A stretch of 33,926 nucleotides of DNA. It comes from an uncultured Erysipelotrichaceae bacterium. GTDB lineage: Bacteria > Bacillota_I > Bacilli_A > Erysipelotrichales > Erysipelotrichaceae. Position 1 is the first letter of the stretch, and every line of letters starts with the position of its first letter. The stretch lies in the NCBI GenBank assembly GCA_902778375.1, contig CACYXJ010000020.1:1-33926 (forward strand), given 5' to 3'. The position numbers and the translations under genes were made by a program. A model generated the notes under the pieces. The model saw only the letters and a program-made list of their open reading frames with translations, did not search any database and had not been told where the DNA came from. Below are positions 23,914 to 31,656 of the stretch, piece by piece.

Positions 23914-25026
23914 TTACTCTTCATCGAAGGCAAATCCCTGCCAGACGGGTCTGCCGGTATATTCCTTCAGTTTTTCTTCGCCGTTCAGAATCCTGAGGGC
24001 GCCTGCCGCCATGGCCTCCATTTCGAATTCGCCGGGATAGCAGGTGATCGGTGCGATCCAGCTGCAGTATTCGCTGAACTTTTCCCTGACATCCCGGAAG
24101 CGGATCAGGCCGCCGGTCAGAACAATGGCATCCACGTCACCCTTGAGGACTGCCGCCATGGATCCGATCAGCTTGCAGGTCTGATAGATCATGGTATTCC
24201 AGGTCATGCATGCCTTTTCATCACCTTCTTCCACCAGATGGTGAATGGTGTCGGAATTGGAAGTGCCGAAATGTGAAGACAGACCGCCGGTCTGCGAACA
24301 GAGGGAGCGGATCTCATCCTTTCCCCTGTCATACAGAAGATTCAGCACATCGGTAACTGCCATCGTTCCCATTCTTGTCGGGGTAAATGGACCGTCTCCG
24401 CCGCCGCCGTCATTGCCGTCGATCATCCTTCCTTTTCTGTGGGCTGTCACGGTGATGCCGCCATCGAAATGACAGACGATCAGATTCAGGTCTTCATATT
24501 TCCTGCCCTGCTCTTCGGCGTATCTGCGGGCAGCCGCCTTCAGATTAAGGGCATGACAGATTGCCCGGCGGTATATGCCCTTGACACCGGTCATACGCGC
24601 CAGATCCTGGTATTCATCGACGACCGGAGGATCCATCATCAGCGCTTTTCCGCCGTATTCCTTCTGGACCTCTCTGGCCATCTGCACACCAAGCATGGAG
24701 GAGTGATAAAGCCCGCCTTTGCCGCTTCTGGTATCTTCGATCAGCAGGTCTGTGATTTCATAGATACCGCCGCTGACAGGGAAGCATCCCCCGCCGCGGC
24801 CGACCACGGCATCGATATCGTGCAGATCGATGCTGTTGTCCCGGATGAATTCGCGGATGACCTGCATTCTGTAGTCGAGCTGATCATTGATCGTCGGGAA
24901 ATTCTTCAGGATGGCAGAATCGTGAAACACATCTGTTTCGAAAAGTCTGTTCCTGTTTTCAAATAAAGCAAGTTTTGTTGATGTTGAGCCTGGATTGATT
25001 ACCAGGACGCTGTAGTTTTTTTCCAT
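23914..25026 (-). CDS. buk: Butyrate kinase
   Basis: A 370-residue member of the acetate/butyrate kinase (ASKHA) family. INPGSTSTKLALFEN at the start and VVGRGGG, FDGGITVTAHRKG and TGGL later are butyrate-kinase hallmarks. It converts butyryl phosphate and ADP to butyrate and ATP, or the reverse; branched-chain acids are possible substrates. I choose ATG 25026, giving MEKNYSVLVINPGS. A GTG at 25050 is in frame eight codons earlier, and AGGTGA overlapping that GTG also sits before an out-of-frame ATG-three codon-stop. The start is therefore not settled. No phosphotransbutyrylase (ptb) gene lies next to it, unlike the usual ptb-buk pair. Confidence 0.9.
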   Translation of the reverse strand: MEKNYSVLVINPGSTSTKLALFENRNRLFETDVFHDSAILKNFPTINDQLDYRMQVIREFIRDNSIDLHDIDAVVGRGGGCFPVSGGIYEITDLLIEDTRSGKGGLYHSSMLGVQMAREVQKEYGGKALMMDPPVVDEYQDLARMTGVKGIYRRAICHALNLKAAARRYAEEQGRKYEDLNLIVCHFDGGITVTAHRKGRMIDGNDGGGGDGPFTPTRMGTMAVTDVLNLLYDRGKDEIRSLCSQTGGLSSHFGTSNSDTIHHLVEEGDEKACMTWNTMIYQTCKLIGSMAAVLKGDVDAIVLTGGLIRFRDVREKFSEYCSWIAPITCYPGEFEMEAMAAGALRILNGEEKLKEYTGRPVWQGFAFDEE

Positions 25027-25064
25027 ATGTCTTACAATATCATTTTTCACCTGCGAAAAAAAGT

Positions 25065-25070
25065 TATAAT
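25065..25070 (+). promoter_or_regulatory. -10 element of deoD
   Basis: A perfect TATAAT 35 bases before the deoD start codon, followed by GGAGGA at 25095-25100. No convincing -35 is seen in the AT-rich stretch upstream. Confidence 0.5.
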
Positions 25071-25105
25071 AAGGAATAGAAAATGCTTATCATGGAGGAT
25101 CTATC

Positions 25106-25819
25106 ATGTCTACACCGCATAATTCAGCGTCAAAAGGTCAGATCGCGAAAACGGTCCTGATGCCGGGCGATCCGCTGCGTTCGCGTTTTATCGCCAGAAC
25201 TTTTCTGGATGAACCTGTCCTGATCAACGGCGTGCGCGCCATCAACGGCTATACCGGCTACTATCACGGCAAACCGGTGACTGTCATGGCTTCCGGCATG
25301 GGCATGCCGAGTATCGGCATCTATTCCTACGAACTGTTCAAGTATTATGATGTCGAAAACATCATCCGTGTCGGTTCGGCCGGCGCCTATGTCCCGGAAC
25401 TGAAGGTTTTCGATGTCGTGCTGGCAAGTGCCGCCTATTCGGAATCCACGTTCGCCAGAGTACAGTGCGGATATGAAAAGGACATCTCCTATCCAAGCGA
25501 TGTCCTCAACGGCAAACTGATCCGTGCCGCCAGTGATCTCGGTATCGAGATGCATCAGGGAACCATCCACAGCAGCGATGTTTTCTATCATGAAACAAAC
25601 GATTATCTGAAGACCGTCGTCAATGAAAAACACTGTGTGGCAGTGGAAATGGAAAGCTTTGCCCTCTTCACCAACGCCATGGTCACCGGCAAGAACGCGT
25701 CCTGCATCCTGACCATTTCCGACAGTTTTGTTACCCATGAGGAAACCACTTCCGAACAGCGCGAAAAGAACTTCCTTGACATGATGCGCATTGCCCTGAA
25801 CGCGGCAATCATGGATTAA
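25106..25819 (+). CDS. deoD: Purine-nucleoside phosphorylase, DeoD type
   Basis: A 237-residue hexameric-type purine nucleoside phosphorylase that splits purine (deoxy)nucleosides with phosphate to free base and (deoxy)ribose-1-phosphate for salvage. The start MSTPHNSASKGQIAKTVLMPGDPLR with the phosphate-binding GDPLR, RVGSAGAY, the ribose-binding VEMESFALF and the catalytic Asp in TISDSFVTHEE are the DeoD signatures. Length matches (about 235-238). GGAGGA lies six bases before the ATG. It is a single-gene unit. The purine link is notable because a BMP-family (often nucleoside-binding) lipoprotein is encoded 17 kb away, but they are not in one operon. Confidence 0.96.
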   Translation: MSTPHNSASKGQIAKTVLMPGDPLRSRFIARTFLDEPVLINGVRAINGYTGYYHGKPVTVMASGMGMPSIGIYSYELFKYYDVENIIRVGSAGAYVPELKVFDVVLASAAYSESTFARVQCGYEKDISYPSDVLNGKLIRAASDLGIEMHQGTIHSSDVFYHETNDYLKTVVNEKHCVAVEMESFALFTNAMVTGKNASCILTISDSFVTHEETTSEQREKNFLDMMRIALNAAIMD

Positions 25820-25820
25820 A

Positions 25821-25873
25821 AAAAGAACCCGGTGCCGGGCCGGATCACCGGACAGTCCGGACAGGGTTCTTTT
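25821..25873. terminator. Terminator of deoD with a long structured loop
   Basis: AAAAGAACCC (25821-25830) pairs with GGGTTCTTTT (25864-25873). The 33-base loop can fold its own small hairpins (CCGGATCACCGG, CCGGACAGTCCGG). It may also end the convergent HAD gene. Confidence 0.75.
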
Positions 25874-25885
25874 CTTTTTGCCTTT

Positions 25886-26536
25886 TTACAGTTTTCCTTC
25901 GGCCAGCATGTCGCGGGCTTCCAGCAATGAGCTGCAGACCGCGTCTGCCTGGGCACGGATCTCATCAGTCGGCTGCATCTGGTCGGGGATCATGATCGTG
26001 CAGCATCCGGCCGCATGTCCCGCCATGACGCCGTTGAAGGCATCTTCGAAGACATAGCATTCCTTCGGATCAAGTCCCAGTCTTTCCGCTGCTGCCAGGA
26101 AAATATCCGGAGCCGGTTTGCCGCGTTTCAGTTCGGAACCGCTGACAATGACTTCAATGAAGTCCTGGGTATCCGTGTTCTGCAGGTTGCGCTTGATCTG
26201 TTCCACGGAGCTGCTGGACGCGACCGCGATCCGTACCCCGTTATCGCGGAAGAATTCCAGGATCTCATGGACACCCGGCTTTTCCGGTGTCGATTCCATC
26301 AGGTCATCATGCACACGCTTGCGGCAGTCGGCAGCGATACCGCTTCCGTCTTCGACACCGTAGAACTTTTCAATGACACTGTTCATCAGGGCTCCGGAAG
26401 TGCCGCAGATATTGTATTTGAAGTCTTCCGCCAGCTTGATGCCCATTTCATCCGCAATCAGATTCCAGTTCTTCTGCCAGATCTGTTCGGTATCGAACAT
26501 CAGGCCGTCCATATCAAAAATTACACCTTTCAGCAT
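25886..26536 (-). CDS. HAD family phosphatase, beta-phosphoglucomutase-like
   Basis: A 216-residue HAD-IA hydrolase with a helical cap. Motif I is FDMDGLMFDTE (nucleophile and acid Asp), motif II is AVASSSS, the lysine lies in LKRGKPAPDIF and the metal-binding acidic pair in VFEDAFNGV. This matches the beta-phosphoglucomutase/phosphatase branch. No maltose or trehalose phosphorylase gene is near, so a phosphatase acting on small sugar phosphates is more likely than a mutase. AGAGGTGG precedes the ATG. Single gene, convergent with deoD. Confidence 0.92.
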   Translation of the reverse strand: MLKGVIFDMDGLMFDTEQIWQKNWNLIADEMGIKLAEDFKYNICGTSGALMNSVIEKFYGVEDGSGIAADCRKRVHDDLMESTPEKPGVHEILEFFRDNGVRIAVASSSSVEQIKRNLQNTDTQDFIEVIVSGSELKRGKPAPDIFLAAAERLGLDPKECYVFEDAFNGVMAGHAAGCCTIMIPDQMQPTDEIRAQADAVCSSLLEARDMLAEGKL

Positions 26537-26615
26537 TATTTTCCACCTCTGCTGTAATCATAACATGCATGTGCCGCGATCTGGTACAGCTGCAGACTAA
26601 CATCATACGGCTCTT

Positions 26616-26644
26616 TTGTTCTGTCTTACTAATTTGTGTATAAT
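26616..26644 (+). promoter_or_regulatory. Promoter of the nfnAB operon
   Basis: TTGTTC (26616-26621, 3/6) and a perfect TATAAT (26639-26644) are 17 bases apart, about 50 bases before the nfnA start codon. The leader carries no riboswitch I recognise. Confidence 0.55.
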
Positions 26645-26693
26645 ACCTGTAGTTTAAGATGATTTTGCAAACTATTGGAAAGAGAAGGTTATT

Positions 26694-27569
26694 ATGTTCA
26701 GGATTTTAAAAAAGGAACAGCTGGCCGAAAACATCTGGCTGATGGATGTGGAAGCTCCGCGCATCGCAAAGCATGCCCTGCCGGGTCAGTTTCTGATCGT
26801 CCGTCTTGATGCTGAAGGCGAAAGAATCCCCCTGACCGTCTGTGACTATGATCCGGAAAGCGGCGTTGTCCAGATCGTTTTCCAGGTTGTCGGCGGCGAG
26901 ACTTACCGGATGGCTGCCCTTGAAGAAGGTGACAGTTTCCATGATATCGTCGGTCCGCTCGGCCGTCCTTCGGATCTGACAGAGCTCTCAATCGACGAGC
27001 TTAAGAAGATGAAGATCTGCTTTATTGCCGGCGGTGTCGGAACAGCTCCGGTCTACTGCCAGCTGAAATGGCTGAAAAATAACGGAGTCGATGTCGACTG
27101 CATCCAGGGAGCGAGAAACAGCAGCCTGATCATCCTCGAAGATGAGATGGCAGCTGTATCCAATCTGACAGTATGCACGGATGACGGTTCCAAGGGCATC
27201 AAGGGCAATGTCTGTGTTGCCCTGCAGCAGCTGCTCGATGAAGGAAGAGAATATGACAGAGTCATTGCCATCGGTCCGATGATCATGATGAAGTTTGTCT
27301 GCCAGCTGACAAAACAGCTCGGCATTGAAACAGTCGTCAGCATGAACCCGGTCATGGTCGACGGAACCGGCATGTGCGGTGCCTGCCGTCTGACAGTCGG
27401 CGAGGATGTGAAATTCGCCTGTGTCGACGGTCCGGAATTCGACGGTCACCTGGTCAACTTCGATGAAGCCATGAAACGTATGACACTGTACAAGACAGAA
27501 GAAGGCCGCCTCTATCTGCAGGCGAAAGAAGGCGCCACGCATCACGGCGGCTGCGGCACATGTAACTGA
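26694..27569 (+). CDS. nfnA: NfnA-type ferredoxin:NADP+ oxidoreductase small subunit (FAD/NAD-binding)
   Basis: A 291-residue subunit with a ferredoxin-reductase fold. RIPLTVCDYD binds FAD, the glycine-rich FIAGGVGTAPVYCQLKWL binds NAD(H), and MCGACRLTVGEDVKFACVDGP is the [2Fe-2S] site. Homologs are also annotated as sulfide dehydrogenase or dihydroorotate dehydrogenase-like electron transfer subunits. Directly followed by the large subunit, it fits the electron-bifurcating NADH-dependent ferredoxin:NADP+ oxidoreductase Nfn, which balances reduced ferredoxin, NADH and NADPH in fermenting anaerobes. The C-terminus HHGGCGTCN holds two extra cysteines that I cannot assign. Start ATG 26694 is preceded by AGAGAAGG. 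Confidence 0.9.
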   Translation: MFRILKKEQLAENIWLMDVEAPRIAKHALPGQFLIVRLDAEGERIPLTVCDYDPESGVVQIVFQVVGGETYRMAALEEGDSFHDIVGPLGRPSDLTELSIDELKKMKICFIAGGVGTAPVYCQLKWLKNNGVDVDCIQGARNSSLIILEDEMAAVSNLTVCTDDGSKGIKGNVCVALQQLLDEGREYDRVIAIGPMIMMKFVCQLTKQLGIETVVSMNPVMVDGTGMCGACRLTVGEDVKFACVDGPEFDGHLVNFDEAMKRMTLYKTEEGRLYLQAKEGATHHGGCGTCN

Positions 27570-27587
27570 CGGGAAAGGAGAAAACAC

Positions 27588-28982
27588 ATGACAGCAATGG
27601 ATATGTTTAAAAGAGTTCCTGTCCGTGAACAGGAGCCTCAGGTCAGAGCGACCAACTTCGAGGAAGTTTGTCTTGGATACAACAAGGAAGAAGCGGAAGC
27701 GGAAGCACAGCGCTGCCTGACATGCAAAAGACCGTTCTGCGTGGAAGGCTGCCCTGTCAGCATCAATATTCCCGGCTTTATTGCCCGCGTAAAGGAAGGC
27801 GATGTCGCAGGTGCCTACAAGATCATCAGCGAGTCCTCTTCCCTGCCGGCGATCTGCGGCCGTGTATGCCCGCAGGAAACACAGTGCGAAGGCAAATGTG
27901 TCCGCGGCATCAAGGGTGATGCTGTTTCCATCGGCAAACTGGAACGCTATGTTGCCGATACCGCCAAGGAAATGGGAATCAAACCGGAAGTAACAGTCGA
28001 AAAGAACGGCAAAAAGGTTGCCGTCATCGGTTCCGGTCCGGCCGGACTTACCTGTGCCGGCGATCTTGCCAAACTCGGCTATGATGTGACGATCTTCGAA
28101 GCCCTGCACAAAGCCGGCGGCGTTCTGGTCTACGGCATTCCGGAATTCCGTCTGCCGAAAGATGCCGTTGTCGAAAAGGAAATCGAAAACGTCAAGGCAC
28201 TTGGTGTCAAGATCGAACTCGACTGTGTCATCGGCAAATCCACAACCGTGGATGCCCTGCTGAAAGAGGAAGGCTTCGACGCCGTGTTCATCGGATCCGG
28301 TGCCGGTCTGCCGCGCTTCATGCATATTCCCGGCGAACAGTCGCTCGGTGTCTTCTCGGCCAACGAATATCTGACCAGATCCAATCTGATGCAGGCGTTC
28401 AAGGATGACTCCAGAACACCGATCATGAGAGCCAGGAAGGCAGTCATCGTCGGCGGCGGCAATGTCGCCATGGATGCGGCAAGAACCGCCCTGCGTCTGG
28501 GTGCTGAAACACATATCGTCTACCGCCGTTCGGAAGAAGAACTGCCGGCAAGACGTGAGGAAGTCGAACATGCCAAACAGGAAGGCATCATCTTCGACCT
28601 GCTGACCAATCCGGTCGAGATCCATGCCGATGAAAACGGATGGGTCAAGAGCATCACATGTGTCCGCATGGAACTTGGCGAACCGGATGCTTCCGGCAGG
28701 CGCAGTCCGGTCGTGATCCCCGGCTCGGAATTCGAAATCGAATGCGACGCCGTCATCATGTCCCTTGGCACTTCGCCGAATCCGCTGATTTCCTCCACCA
28801 CTGAAGGTCTGGATATCAACAGACGCCAGTGCATCATCGCTGATGAAGAAACCGGAAAGACGACCAAGGAAGCCGTCTATGCCGGCGGTGACGCCGTAAC
28901 CGGCGCCGCCACAGTCATCCTGGCGATGGGTGCCGGCAAGGCAGCTGCCAAAGGCATTCACGAGTATCTCAGCAATCTCTGA
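27588..28982 (+). CDS. nfnB: NfnB large subunit / GltD-like NADPH-dependent flavoprotein
   Basis: A 464-residue protein of the glutamate-synthase small-subunit (GltD)/NfnL family. The N-terminal Cys motifs RCLTCKRPFCVEGCPV and CGRVCPQETQCEGKCVRG ligate two [4Fe-4S] clusters. FAD binds at VIGSGPAGLTCAGDLAKLGY and NADPH at VIVGGGNVAMDAARTALRLG; YAGGDAVTGAATVI closes the family. Often annotated gltA (NADPH-dependent glutamate synthase, homotetrameric). With nfnA 18 bases upstream and no large glutamate synthase subunit, Nfn is the better call. AAAGGAG lies before the ATG. A strong terminator follows at 28994. Confidence 0.92.
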   Translation: MTAMDMFKRVPVREQEPQVRATNFEEVCLGYNKEEAEAEAQRCLTCKRPFCVEGCPVSINIPGFIARVKEGDVAGAYKIISESSSLPAICGRVCPQETQCEGKCVRGIKGDAVSIGKLERYVADTAKEMGIKPEVTVEKNGKKVAVIGSGPAGLTCAGDLAKLGYDVTIFEALHKAGGVLVYGIPEFRLPKDAVVEKEIENVKALGVKIELDCVIGKSTTVDALLKEEGFDAVFIGSGAGLPRFMHIPGEQSLGVFSANEYLTRSNLMQAFKDDSRTPIMRARKAVIVGGGNVAMDAARTALRLGAETHIVYRRSEEELPARREEVEHAKQEGIIFDLLTNPVEIHADENGWVKSITCVRMELGEPDASGRRSPVVIPGSEFEIECDAVIMSLGTSPNPLISSTTEGLDINRRQCIIADEETGKTTKEAVYAGGDAVTGAATVILAMGAGKAAAKGIHEYLSNL

Positions 28983-28993
28983 TCCGTATCATC

Positions 28994-29020
28994 ATCCTGT
29001 CCTGCGGGACAGGATTTTTT
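28994..29020 (+). terminator. Terminator of the nfnAB operon
   Basis: ATCCTGTCC-TGCG-GGACAGGAT is a perfect 9-bp stem with a four-base loop, followed by six T residues. It sits 12 bases after the nfnB stop. Confidence 0.92.
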
Positions 29021-29041
29021 CTTGTTTTCCAAAAAATACGG

Positions 29042-29047
29042 TATAAT
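29042..29047 (+). promoter_or_regulatory. -10 element of the small membrane protein gene
   Basis: A perfect TATAAT 40 bases before the ATG at 29088. The -35 region overlaps the T-tract of the preceding terminator and has no clear consensus. Confidence 0.45.
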
Positions 29048-29087
29048 ACTGCCGGACAGCAGTCCATCAGAATAACAGGAGGCAATT

Positions 29088-29480
29088 ATGAGCGGACAGT
29101 ATCTGAATGAAGAAAAGTATCAGCGCAAAAGGACATTCCTGAATATTATCAGCTGGATCATGATCCTTGTCGGGATCACAGGTTTTATCGGCGGCGGAAT
29201 TCTGCTGTTCGGCGATTTTGTGCCGTTTGAAAGAATGGGCCTTGTCGGCTTTGGCTGGATCTTAGGATTTGCCATGCTCGGTTTCGGCATCATGCTGAAG
29301 GTATTTGCAAACAGCCGCAGCATCACCGCCTATGCAGCACAGAGCCAGATTCCTGTTGCCAAGGAAGCCATGAAGGAAATGACACCGGCAGTCAGCGAAG
29401 CAATGGAAGAACTCGCCCCGGCAGCCGGCGAAGCCGCAAAGGAAATCGCCAAGGGAATCAAGGAAGGTCTGAAAGACTGA
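29088..29480 (+). CDS. Small membrane protein with amphipathic Ala/Glu-rich tail
   Basis: A 130-residue protein I do not recognise. Two transmembrane helices are visible (about 20-42, IISWIMILVGITGFIGGG..., and about 50-71, GLVGFGWILGFAMLGFGIML). A cytosolic-looking tail from about 85 to 130 is built of repeating Ala/Glu/Lys/Met units (AKEAMKEM, SEAMEEL, GEAAKEI, KGIKEGL) spaced near 11 residues, so it probably forms an amphipathic helix or coiled coil. GGAGG lies five bases before the ATG, and the gene has its own -10 and terminator, which argues that it is real. Function and partners are unknown. Confidence 0.8.
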   Translation: MSGQYLNEEKYQRKRTFLNIISWIMILVGITGFIGGGILLFGDFVPFERMGLVGFGWILGFAMLGFGIMLKVFANSRSITAYAAQSQIPVAKEAMKEMTPAVSEAMEELAPAAGEAAKEIAKGIKEGLKD

Positions 29481-29507
29481 TTCAAAAAAGTAAATATGCA
29501 AAGAAAA

Positions 29508-29537
29508 ATGCGGCATTGTCATCTGACAGTGCCGCAT
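29508..29537. terminator. Bidirectional terminator
   Basis: ATGCGGCATTGTCA pairs with TGACAGTGCCGCAT (one T-G wobble). AAAGAAAA lies left and GTTTGTTT right, so it can end both the small membrane protein gene and the convergent transporter gene. Confidence 0.8.
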
Positions 29538-29559
29538 GTTTGTTTCTGTGATGATAAAT

Positions 29560-30795
29560 TTACTGCATGTTCGCGGATTTGCGCAGGAACAGGAAGCCGA
29601 GGACAAACAGGATGGCCAGGGTTCCGACTGCGATGTTGACGCTCTGTGTGATCTGAACAGTGATACCGACCATCATCGTTCCCATGAAAGCCGCGCCTTT
29701 GCCGCAGATATCATAGAGACCGAAATACTCACCGGAGTTGTCAGCCGGTATGATCTGGGCGAAATAGGAACGGGACAGCGCCTGTATCGCACCCTGGAAC
29801 ATACCTACGACAAATGCCATGACGCCGAACTGCCATACCGCGTGCATGGTCAGGGCGAAGAGTGCTACAAAGAGATAGCCGCCGATACATACATAGATCA
29901 GGTTGATGGAATCATATTTCTCTGTCAGTTTACCGAACAGAGTCGCAAAGGCAAAGGCAACGACCTGGGTCAGAAGCAGGACGACCAGCAGGATCATATC
30001 GCCGAATCCGAAAGAACGGCCGATGGCAACTGCCTCGTCGATGATCGTATAGACACCGTCGATATAGAAGAAGAAGCCGATCAGGAAGTAGAATACCTTC
30101 TTGTTTTTCCTGGCAAGTTCGCTCAGTGTATGACCAAGACGCTTGAAACTTTCGCCAATCGCGTTACCTGCGTTTTCGACATAGTATTTCTGCTGGTACT
30201 GCTTGAGCAGCGGTACGGAAACACCGAACCACCAGGCTGCGATCACGATGAAGTCGATGATGATGCAGATCTTCATCGGCATCATGCCGAACATGCCGAG
30301 AGCATAGAACGCAAGAGCGACGACAAACGGAATGCAGCTGCCGAGATAGCCCCAGGCATAACCCTGCGAGGAGACAATATCCATTCTCTCCGGCGTCGTG
30401 ACGTCCGTCAGCATGGAATCATAGAAGACCAGACTTGCCTGATAGCATATCTTGGCAATAACGTACGTAACCAGATACAGGATCCAGTTCGGCGCGATAC
30501 CGAGAAGCGCGCAGCCGATGACACCGATCAGAAGAACGGTTGTGAACATCGGTTTTTTGTACCCTTTGTTGTCGGCAATGGTACCGAATACCGGTCCGAT
30601 GATTGCGACCAGGATCGTGGCGATCGAGGTTCCGTAGCTCCAGTAAGCCAGGTACTGGGCATCGGTCATTCCCGCTTCCGTGGCCAGGGTATTGAACCAC
30701 AGCGGAATGATGGTGGATACCATCATGGTAAAGGCGGAATTGCCGATATCGTAATAGATCCAGGCTTTCTCCAGTGAATTGAATTTTTTAAACAT
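29560..30795 (-). CDS. MFS transporter, UMF1/Atg22-like family
   Basis: A 411-residue membrane protein with about twelve hydrophobic helices. The start SLEKAWIYYDIGNSAFTMMV matches the UMF1 (unknown major facilitator 1) / Atg22-like family, and the later QALSRSYFAQIIP followed by GEYFGLYDICGKGAAFMGT is its second signature. Yeast Atg22 exports amino acids from the vacuole; bacterial members have no agreed substrate. AAGGGGA lies upstream of the ATG. Single gene between a shared terminator and a short divergent gap to the GDPD gene. Confidence 0.9.
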   Translation of the reverse strand: MFKKFNSLEKAWIYYDIGNSAFTMMVSTIIPLWFNTLATEAGMTDAQYLAYWSYGTSIATILVAIIGPVFGTIADNKGYKKPMFTTVLLIGVIGCALLGIAPNWILYLVTYVIAKICYQASLVFYDSMLTDVTTPERMDIVSSQGYAWGYLGSCIPFVVALAFYALGMFGMMPMKICIIIDFIVIAAWWFGVSVPLLKQYQQKYYVENAGNAIGESFKRLGHTLSELARKNKKVFYFLIGFFFYIDGVYTIIDEAVAIGRSFGFGDMILLVVLLLTQVVAFAFATLFGKLTEKYDSINLIYVCIGGYLFVALFALTMHAVWQFGVMAFVVGMFQGAIQALSRSYFAQIIPADNSGEYFGLYDICGKGAAFMGTMMVGITVQITQSVNIAVGTLAILFVLGFLFLRKSANMQ

Positions 30796-30921
30796 TATGG
30801 TAAATCCCCTTTTTTATTCATTATAACTGATTACCGCAAAACCGTCGGTCTGAATTCATTTTTATCGCATTTTCCAATGCGCTTTGCGCTAATATAGTAA
30901 TCAGAAAAGAGATATTAAGGT

Positions 30922-31656
30922 ATGACAAAAATATGGGCTCACCGTGGTGCCAGCGGCTATTATCCGGAAAACACGCTTCCTTCCTTTCAAGGCGCAATCG
31001 ATTTGAAGGCGGACGGCATCGAACTGGATATCCAGCTTTCGAAAGACGGCGAGATCGTCGTCTGCCACGACGAACTGCTGGACCGCACAAGCAATGGCGA
31101 AGGACTGCTTTGCGAAAAGACTCTGGCAGAACTGAAGGAACTGGATTTTTCCTATGATCATCCCGAATGCGGCCGGACTGAGATTCCCACCATGCGTGAA
31201 GTGTTCGAACTGATGAAACCGACAGATCTGACAGTCAATGTCGAGCTGAAGACCGGTGTTCTTGATTATGAAGGAATCGAAGAAAAAATCCTCGCCCTGA
31301 CAAAGGAAATGGGTATGGAGGACAGAGTCATCTATTCCTCTTTCAATCATTATTCCATCCTGAGGATCCAGAAACTGAAACCTGACGCCCGTACGGCGTT
31401 CCTGTATATGGACGGGCCGATCGACATGCCTCTGTACTGCCGGAAGCACAATGTCGACGCCATTCATCCCTGGATCTTCAATCTGCGCTATCCGGACTTT
31501 CTGAAACAGTGCCGTGAAAATGATCTGGAAATCAATGTCTGGACCGTCAACCGCGAGGATTTCGCCCGTCAGTGCTTTGCCATGGGAGTCGACGCCGTCA
31601 TTACCAACTATCCCGATGTCATGCGCAGCCTGCTTGAGGAGTACAGCAATGAATAA
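30922..31656 (+). CDS. Glycerophosphodiester phosphodiesterase
   Basis: A 244-residue GDPD of the TIM-barrel family that cleaves glycerophosphodiesters to sn-glycerol-3-phosphate and an alcohol. The metal-binding and catalytic residues are in AHRGASGYYPENT, IELDIQLSKDGEIVVCHDE and NVELKTG. The C-terminal NVWTVNREDFARQC with the Trp-Thr-Val-Asn is a family mark. No signal peptide is visible, so it is cytoplasmic, UgpQ-like rather than GlpQ-like. Only a weak ribosome site (AAAGAGA, or AAGG abutting the ATG) is seen. It overlaps the lysophospholipase gene by eight bases. Confidence 0.94.
   Translation: MTKIWAHRGASGYYPENTLPSFQGAIDLKADGIELDIQLSKDGEIVVCHDELLDRTSNGEGLLCEKTLAELKELDFSYDHPECGRTEIPTMREVFELMKPTDLTVNVELKTGVLDYEGIEEKILALTKEMGMEDRVIYSSFNHYSILRIQKLKPDARTAFLYMDGPIDMPLYCRKHNVDAIHPWIFNLRYPDFLKQCRENDLEINVWTVNREDFARQCFAMGVDAVITNYPDVMRSLLEEYSNE

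Noticed and set aside
26988..28961. A 657-codon open frame on the minus strand opposite the nfnAB genes
   Set aside because: Its translation has no domain pattern, it lacks a ribosome site, and both nfn genes on the plus strand are clear. It is a shadow produced by codon bias.
29536..30777. A 413-codon plus-strand frame opposite the UMF1-like transporter
   Set aside because: Highly charged, low-complexity translation and no start signal. The opposing membrane protein is recognisable.
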